Positions 58,190-64,000 of a stretch of DNA of 64,000 bases are shown piece by piece. The stretch is from Eudorina sp. 2006-703-Eu-15. Taxonomy: Eukaryota; Chlorophyta; Chlorophyceae; Chlamydomonadales; Volvocaceae. The notes beneath the pieces were generated by a model. That model saw only the letters and a list, made by a program, of their open reading frames with translations, had not been told where the DNA came from and made no database searches. Position 1 is the first letter of the stretch. Each line of letters opens with the position of its first letter. The stretch is from contig BDSI01000005.1 in assembly GCA_003117195.1 (NCBI GenBank), forward strand, positions 1,720,857 through 1,784,856, written 5' to 3'. Both the position numbers and the translations under genes were made by a program.

Positions 58190-59460
58190 ATGCTGAAGCA
58201 CGCTGCCAAGCTTTTGCCGCTGGCCAGGTCTCAGCTGGGCGAGCGTGCTGAGATACAGCTTATCACTGTACGTGGGCTTAACTTTTTCAACGCTCCTAAT
58301 GGGCCTTCGGTGAAGCAAGTGAGCATTGAGGACGAATGGTACAACCGGCAACGAAACATTTTCCAGCTCCTTGATAAGCAGCCGTATTATCCAGTGGACG
58401 TTTTCGTCGCACCGAACGCGGTTGTGTGCGGCGATGTGGACATCTATGGCGGGGTGAGGAAGGGTCCCGGAGGCGGCCTTGAGCTTCTATTCCTGCAGCA
58501 AATGCAGACATTGCTGATGCTCGTTCAATGGATGACATCGCCCAGGCGTCAGTCTTCTTTGGCGCGGTGCTGCGGGGAGACCTGAATAAAATCCGACTTG
58601 GCAACCGGTCCACGGTGCTGGACCGCGCAGTCGTCCACGCGGCTCGGTAAGCGTCACTTGATGCCATATGAGCATTTCTGTCTGCCGATGAGATCGACGG
58701 TGCCCATGCGGACAGGGCTGTGCCGACGGGACTGAACGCTGCGACGCTGATTGGCGACAAGGTGACGGTGGAGCCTTACGCGGTGCTGCGCTCATGCCGT
58801 GTGGAGTCCAAATGCATCATCGGCGCCCGCTCTGTGCTGTGCGAGGGCGCTGTTGTGGAGTCGGAGTCGATTATTGCGCCGAACTCGGTCGTGCCGCCAG
58901 CCCGCCGCATCCCCTCGGGCGAGCTCTGGGGCGGAAACCCAGCCAAGTTTATCCGCAAGCTTACAGCACACGAGGTAGGTCCGAGGGGACCATAAGTCGA
59001 AAGCCACGGTGATGGCACGTGGGGACGGGGCCGTGAGGAGCGGTTTCCTCCGCTAGGGCGGGTAACACGCCTGGGTCGGCCAGGTATGCACGCCACCACG
59101 GCGGACAGTCTTCTCAACGGGCGGCTGTCACACATTGCGCGGCAAGCGCATGGTCCCCTTGCCGAGGCCTTCGCTCCCGTTCCCATGCGACGCGGATGGC
59201 CGCGCCCGCCGTGTGTTGCGACACGCCTTTCTCCCGTGCAGCGCGACCGCGTGCTGGACGACGTGGCCAACCACTACCACAACCTGGCGGCGATGTTCCG
59301 CCGGGAGCAGTTTGACCACGGCACTGCCTGGCGCGATGTGGAGGCCTGGCGGCAGAAGCTGGTGGATCACGGCGAGTACCAGTGGATCAACTTCCGGGAG
59401 CAAAAGTACCTGATGCGCCTGCAGCACGAGGCGGAGGCCTTGGAGAAGCTGGCGAGCTAA
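58190..59460 (+). CDS. Gamma-carbonic-anhydrase-like subunit of mitochondrial complex I
   Basis: Four exons, 58190-58453, 58546-58646, 58716-58974 and 59242-59460, join in phase to 280 residues. The N-terminus (MLKHAAKLLPLARSQLGERA) is basic and amphipathic, like a mitochondrial presequence. The middle is a left-handed beta helix built of hexapeptides: VFVAPNAVVCGDVDIYGGAS, FFGAVLRGDLNKIRLGNRS, TVLDRAVVHAAR, IGDKVTVEPYAVLRSC, IIGARSVLCEGAVV, ending LWGGNPAKFIRKLT and a C-terminal helix. Active gamma-carbonic anhydrases use three zinc-binding His; only the one in VVHAAR is seen here, and the GHxxxxH segment is replaced by EPYAVLR. It should therefore be a structural, CAL-type subunit of the matrix-facing domain of plant and algal complex I rather than an enzyme. 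The long C-terminal helical tail is expected for this branch. Confidence 0.9.
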
Positions 59461-60210
59461 GCAGCTCGGAGCAGCCCAGGATGGAGCGCGCGTTTATGCT
59501 GGTCGGTGGTGGAGGAGGAGGTAGAGGAGCAGCGGCAGCAGCAACGTTTCCAGCAATGCAGCTGCAAGGCGATCGTTGTGCGCTGCCGGTCGCTGGGGCC
59601 CTGGGGTCTATACACTCCAGCGAGCAACCCGGCATGCAGGGGCGGTGACGTCGGGTCATATCGCAGGCAGTCGCGGCTTGGTCACTGCCGGCCATGGTCG
59701 GAAGATTGGGTGCGCGTTGGCAGTCGATGGTGGCGCGAGCGGCAGTTTGGGACGTGTGCGGTGCCGGTTGAAAAGTTAGGAAGGACGCTCGGTTACCCCC
59801 CCCTTCTAACGGGTAGTACCACGGTGCGTTAGTGGAGGAGCGATAGCGAAGCTAAAGCTCGGCTTAACCAAATGACCCGGTCGCAGCGGCAAGAGGAATC
59901 CTGGGGCGGGGCATTAACGCCCCGGAGACAAGATATGCACTGAAGTAGTGGCCAAGTTACACCCGTGGCCGTGTAGGTATCAGGCCGGGCACCCAGCTGA
60001 CAGGGGGTGCCAATTGGCAGGGTGCGCTTGGTTTTGTTTTGCCCTGAACGCTCCTGGCATTGTCATTTGTCACACGGTCATAGTCATTTGTCACACGAGT
60101 ACAGTATATGAATGTCGGTTGTCAGTGGAGTGCATCGAGCATGAATGGCGATTAATGACACAGAACATCCCGTAAAGCGCCCCCAAGAGGACGGCGCGGC
60201 ACTTCACAGT
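59461..60210. other. Convergent 3' regions of the gamma-CA-like and UBXN11 genes
   Basis: No gene seen. The left part is the 3' untranslated region of the gamma-CA-like gene. TTACA at 59957-59961 is a TGTAA poly(A) signal on the minus strand, about 250 nt beyond the UBXN11 stop. The duplicated GTCATTTGTCACACG string near 60062-60098 is a short direct repeat. Confidence 0.45.
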
Positions 60211-62517
60211 TCACACGGCTCGCAGGAAGAGCGTGGCGTTCGGCACCAGCCCCGCCTGCCGGAGCGTCTCCGCTTCCTCCGTGTACGCCCTCGCGGGAAA
60301 CGCGCTCCGAATCTCGTACGACACGCTGGCCTGGCCAGCTTTCGCGTGGTGCGCGTCGATGCACGACCTCAACGTGCCCATCGTGTCGTCGTACTTCAGC
60401 TTGACGATGTAGGTCTGCTTGCCATCCATGCTCTTGACCTGCAGCGTCGTCACCTCGGTCGCCGGCGGCTGCCCCTCGCGGGACGGAGGCGGCAGCGAGG
60501 GCCCCAGGTGGTTCCGCTGCATCGTCGACAGCAGTGCGTCGACCGGCGTCGAGATGAGCGCAACGTCCGCTTTGCCGCTGTCCCCCGCCCCGCCGCCCGC
60601 GGCCCCGGCCACGCCCAGTATCTTGGAGATGTCCGACCGGATCTCAATCACCTTGCCGTTCTTGATCACCGCCTGCGGCAGCCTGCTCAGGAACTTGTCC
60701 CGCGACATGGGCTCCGCGCCGCCGCCGCCGCCGCCCTGCATGTCGATGTCGCCAAATGTGTGGATGTTGCCCACGCGCCCGCCGGCACCGCCGCCGCCCC
60801 CCGCCGCCGCACCGCCCCGCCGGGTCGGTGTGCTGGCGAAGCTCTCCGAGGTGCGATCCACCACGCGCAGCGGCACGCCGTCGGGGAAGTCGCGCTTCAG
60901 CACGTAGGGGAAATAGCCGTCCAGAATGTCGCGCAGCACGGCCTGGCTGGCGGGGTCGTTGAAGGGCCGTGCGGGCAGCGTGTGGATCTGCAGGCCGTCC
61001 CTGAAGATGATCAGGTTGACGGGGTCCTGCATCGCCAGCACGTGCTGCCCAGCCGCGTCACGGATGACGTGGCCACAGCCGTCCCCCGCCAGGTCGTTCA
61101 GCTCCTCTACCTTAGAGAGCAGCTCCGCCATGTCCACCGGCGGCGGCCGCCGCGGCGACAACGCTGAGGACGGCACTGACGGCAACGGCACCGACGCTGC
61201 CGTCGACGCCGTACGTGGCGACACCAGAGAGGACGGCGGCCGCGACGTCGCCGCGCTGGTGGGTGAGGAGGTGGACGCCGCCGCCGCGACAACCGGCGCG
61301 CTGACAGCCGTCGTGAAGCTGCTGCTACGTTTGCCCGCGGCGGCGGAGCCGACCCGGGATACACCGCCGCCGCCCTCGCCGGCGCGACCCAACGCGGCCG
61401 CTGCCGCCGCAGCAGCCGCAGAGGAGGGCCCCGGCGCGGCGCCGGAATGGCTGCTCCGACGGGGCCCAAGGCCGTCCGACGGCTCGGGCGACAGCGCCTG
61501 CAGGGAGGCCTGGCGGGCGCCAGACGGCGCCGCACTGGCATCCACGGCCTCGACGGGCCCGAAGCCGTGCGCTGCTAGCTGCGCTTCCGCGTCAGGCTCC
61601 CCCATCCACACCATGCCGTAGTCATTGAGGAAGGACTTCATCTGGCGGAGAGGGAAGCGGCAGTCGTGCGGCGTGGGGTTGGCAAGAGGCGCTGTGTGGG
61701 CTGATTGGCGCTGGTGACCTGCCGTCCCGTGATCTGGATGCGGTGCTGTACCGCACCAGACAGATGACCCAGAGAGATCACGGCACACGTGACGCACGCA
61801 TGACTGGTTCAGATCATCAGGCAAGAGACTGCGTCATGCGAAGTGCACGGCCGCGCTGGCCCTGTCCTCTCTTCCGCACGCTCCATCTGGCGAACGCGTG
61901 TGCACACGTACACCCACATCCTCCCACATACACAGACACCGGCATACGGCAACACGCATACACACACCCCAGGTCATTCCCATCTCAACGCATCCATCCA
62001 ACAGGGACCCCAGCGTTACCTCAGCCACTTGCTTCCACGCATACTTGAGCTGCGCGCGCAAGCGTGCGTTCTCGGAACGCAGGTGCATCACCGCCGCGGA
62101 GTCGTCACGCGGCTCGATGGCAGCCATCGCGCGTTTCGCTATTTCTTCCTCCGCGACTTTCAGCTTGTTCTTCAGCATGACGTTGTCAGCCTGCACCTGC
62201 TGAAGCAGGCCCTGGCGCTCCTTCATTTCCCTCTCCAAAGCTGCCAACCTCTTGGCCATGGAAGAGATGAGGTCCGACGCCTCGACGCCCCCGCCCTTGG
62301 CGCCCAAACCCCCACTGCCAGCGGCTCCGCCTGTCGCTGCAACTGCGCCGTGGCTGCTGCCTCCCGTCCCTGGCTTGGGTAGGTCCACATGGCCGTGAGT
62401 GGGGGGCCGCGGTGGTGGATCCCGCCGAAGTTGTGCAAGCACGTTTTTAGAAACCAAGTCGTCGACGTTACTCCCGGACGCTGGTGAAATGCGCTTGCGG
62501 TAAAGATGCTCTGCCAT
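60211..62517 (-). CDS. UBXN11: UBXN11-like protein (coiled coil, SEP and UBX domains)
   Basis: Two exons, complement of 62020-62517 and 60211-61641, join in phase to 642 residues. After a disordered start comes a coiled coil (about residues 85-165: LISSMAKRLAALEREMKERQ and onward), then MKSFLNDYGMVWMGEP, the hallmark segment of UBXN11, a low-complexity linker with NDLAGDG, a SEP domain (RPFNDPASQAVLRDILDGYF then PDGVPLRVVDRTSE) and a C-terminal UBX domain (TTLQVKSMDGKQTYIVKLKY to NATLFLRAV), whose FPR-type loop reads SAFPARAY. UBX domains recruit the AAA ATPase p97/Cdc48; SEP domains often contact it as well. In animals UBXN11 (Socius) is linked to Rnd GTPases and the cytoskeleton. It lies divergent to SHMT. 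The Ala-rich insertions are typical of volvocine proteins. Confidence 0.9.
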
Positions 62518-62906
62518 ACCAGCTAAACCTCAATGCGAACGAGCTTTACGAATACCATGACATTGTTATTATATCTTCAGGTTCATTCGCATTAATTGTT
62601 TTCCATATCGACGTTGCGAACGTTTGCAGTAACTTCTACCAGGCCACTCTTGAACGAAGTAATTAAACTGATGTCCTTGAAAAACTCATGTGTATCTTAC
62701 AAAGCATTCGTGGCACACAAGCACAGAAGCCCTCCTGGGTGTGGACTGTACGGTTTTACGACGAGGGTAAATGGGTCAGCCAAATTGGCCGAGAACTATC
62801 AATATTATGTCTTTTACAATTACGGCATGTTTGCATTGAAATAAAAGGGGTCCATCTCGTTTAATCTTAACCTATATCAGGAGCCCCTTAGTTCATAGCT
62901 TTGAAA
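62518..62906. promoter_or_regulatory. Divergent promoter region (UBXN11-like / SHMT)
   Basis: This 389-bp AT-rich spacer separates two start codons facing away from each other. It is short enough that the two genes probably share one promoter region. No distinct element can be named. Confidence 0.55.
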
Positions 62907-64000
62907 ATGACGGGTCCACAGAACGGCCACGCCAACGGTCAGCACGCTCCCCCGGCCATGAGCGCGGTGTTCCCGGAGGCGCATACACCGCTGGCGGTGG
63001 CCGATCCTGAATTGTTCGCTTTGATCGAGGATGAAAAAGTCCGCCAGTGGTGCGTCAAACGGGAAGTGCGCATCTAATCATGTGCAGTATACGCGACGTC
63101 ATGCTCATGGGCATTAGTATGCTGAATTGGCTATCATCGCTAGAGCGACGTCCCGTCCCGCGCGCGTCGGCCCAACCGGCGCTGGCCGCTTGGTTACGTT
63201 AGCTTTCAACACAGTGCTCTTCACATCCATGCACCACAGGAAGGGCATTGAGCTAATTGCTTCGGAGAATTTTACCTCACTCCCCGTTATGGAGGCGCTG
63301 GGCTCCTGCCTGACGAACAAGTATTCTGAGGGCCAGCCTGGCGCTCGGTATTATGGTGGCAACGAAAATATTGACAAAATCGAGCTGCTTTGCAAGAAGC
63401 GCGCGCTGGAGGCGTTCGGGCTCTCTGCTGATGAATGGGGCGTCAACGTGCAGCCTTACTCCGGCAGGTGAGGTCCGATTTCGACTGGGGGCTGCACACG
63501 TGCCGTCAAAACTTTGCATCTTCAATTAAAGGGTTATGGGGTCCATGGAAGCATTCTACGGCATGGCGTCGTGGGGCCGCGCTGAGCTGTCCGCACCCGT
63601 GGACAAGCTCCCCGCCGTGTCTTTCACGGACGGCACGCGCCGATGGACAGAAGCTGCGACCAGGCGTCTATCAGGGCGCATTCCCTTCAGCAAGCGTTCT
63701 TATACGTTGTCCTGCCAGGTGGTGGAAGCATGGGCAAATCGTGCCTGGCCACCGCCGTGGGCCGCCACTTCGGTGCACTCTGTTCCCAGACCGTTGCCAT
63801 TCAGGTTCCATTAGGCACCGTTGCCTGGCATTCCCAATCAAGCCTGATAAATATTTGCCATTCAACCCCCCCCTTTGCAGCCCGGCCAACTTCGCCGTTT
63901 ACACGGCTCTGCTTCAGCCCCACGACCGTATCATGGGCCTGGATCTGCCCAGCGGCGGTCACCTCACCCACGGGTACTACACTCAGGGGAAGAAGATTAG
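62907..64000 (+). CDS. SHMT: Serine hydroxymethyltransferase, N-terminal part (cut by window end)
   Basis: Exons 62907-63049, 63240-63467 and 63881 to the window end join in phase, about the first 163 residues. The start [20 protein letters not shown] has no obvious organelle targeting signal, which suggests a cytosolic isoform. Family motifs: [67 protein letters not shown] | [20 protein letters not shown] and [20 protein letters not shown]. The enzyme is a pyridoxal-phosphate aminotransferase-fold protein that interconverts serine and glycine while charging tetrahydrofolate with a one-carbon unit. The PLP lysine and the C-terminal domain lie beyond the window. All donors and acceptors are GT-AG. 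Confidence 0.95.

Noticed and set aside
60152..61167. 340-codon plus-strand frame opposite the UBXN11 gene
   Set aside because: Mirror of a GC-rich minus-strand exon. The minus strand carries SEP and UBX motifs and in-phase splicing.
1..64000. tRNA or rRNA genes
   Set aside because: No TPsiC-type GGTTCGAATCC box with a matching acceptor stem and no rRNA-like conserved stretch was noticed by eye; a covariance-model scan would be needed to exclude them.

Overview
The window is nuclear DNA from a green alga, almost certainly a volvocine (Chlamydomonas/Gonium/Volvox group). The grounds are high GC, Ala/Gly/Gln-rich proteins, many short exons separated by GT-AG introns, TGTAA poly(A) signals, and above all a gene with a VARL domain, a SAND-like DNA-binding domain known from volvocine RegA-like regulators. 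The genus cannot be fixed from the sequence alone. Bacterial features (operons, ribosome binding sites, CRISPR) are not expected and none were seen.

Layout. 1.0-1.84 kb, minus: small secretory-pathway WW-domain membrane protein. 3.1-3.66 kb, minus: tiny four-exon ROMO1/Mgr2-type mitochondrial inner-membrane protein. 4.1-7.9 kb, plus: membrane-anchored epoxide-hydrolase-like alpha/beta hydrolase. 8.8-21.4 kb, plus: very large RST1/focadhesin helical-repeat protein. 21.8-24.3 kb, plus: SYP2/syntaxin-7-type Qa-SNARE. 24.3-29.7 kb: no confident gene; satellites, palindromes and a few orphan exon candidates. 29.7-36.2 kb, minus: VARL-domain regulator of about 1,640 residues. 36.2-38.1 kb: intergenic. 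38.1-54.3 kb, minus: SMCHD1/GMI1-type GHKL ATPase with an SMC hinge, spread over roughly 30 exons. 54.9-57.6 kb, plus: dienelactone hydrolase family protein. 58.2-59.5 kb, plus: gamma-carbonic-anhydrase-like subunit of mitochondrial complex I. 60.2-62.5 kb, minus: UBXN11-like SEP/UBX protein. 62.9 kb to the end, plus: serine hydroxymethyltransferase, cut by the window edge.

The genes do not form one pathway. Three pairs are divergent and probably share promoter regions: ROMO1/hydrolase, SMCHD1-like/dienelactone hydrolase and UBXN11/SHMT. Exon joins given as exact were checked by reading phase: the WW, ROMO1, SNARE (from exon 2), VARL, dienelactone hydrolase, gamma-CA-like, UBXN11 and SHMT genes all stay open across every stated junction. 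RST1 and most of the SMCHD1-like gene are given as spans with their anchor exons.

The most interesting items are: the VARL regulator; a 12-bp palindrome GACCCRYGGGTC repeated nine times between 4.7 and 29.5 kb in different reading frames and in noncoding DNA; tandem duplications that copy splice sites inside the RST1 gene; a perfect 28-bp inverted repeat in an SMCHD1 intron; a 15-nt microexon; two likely GC-AG introns; and a short recurring intronic motif with a branch-point-like core.
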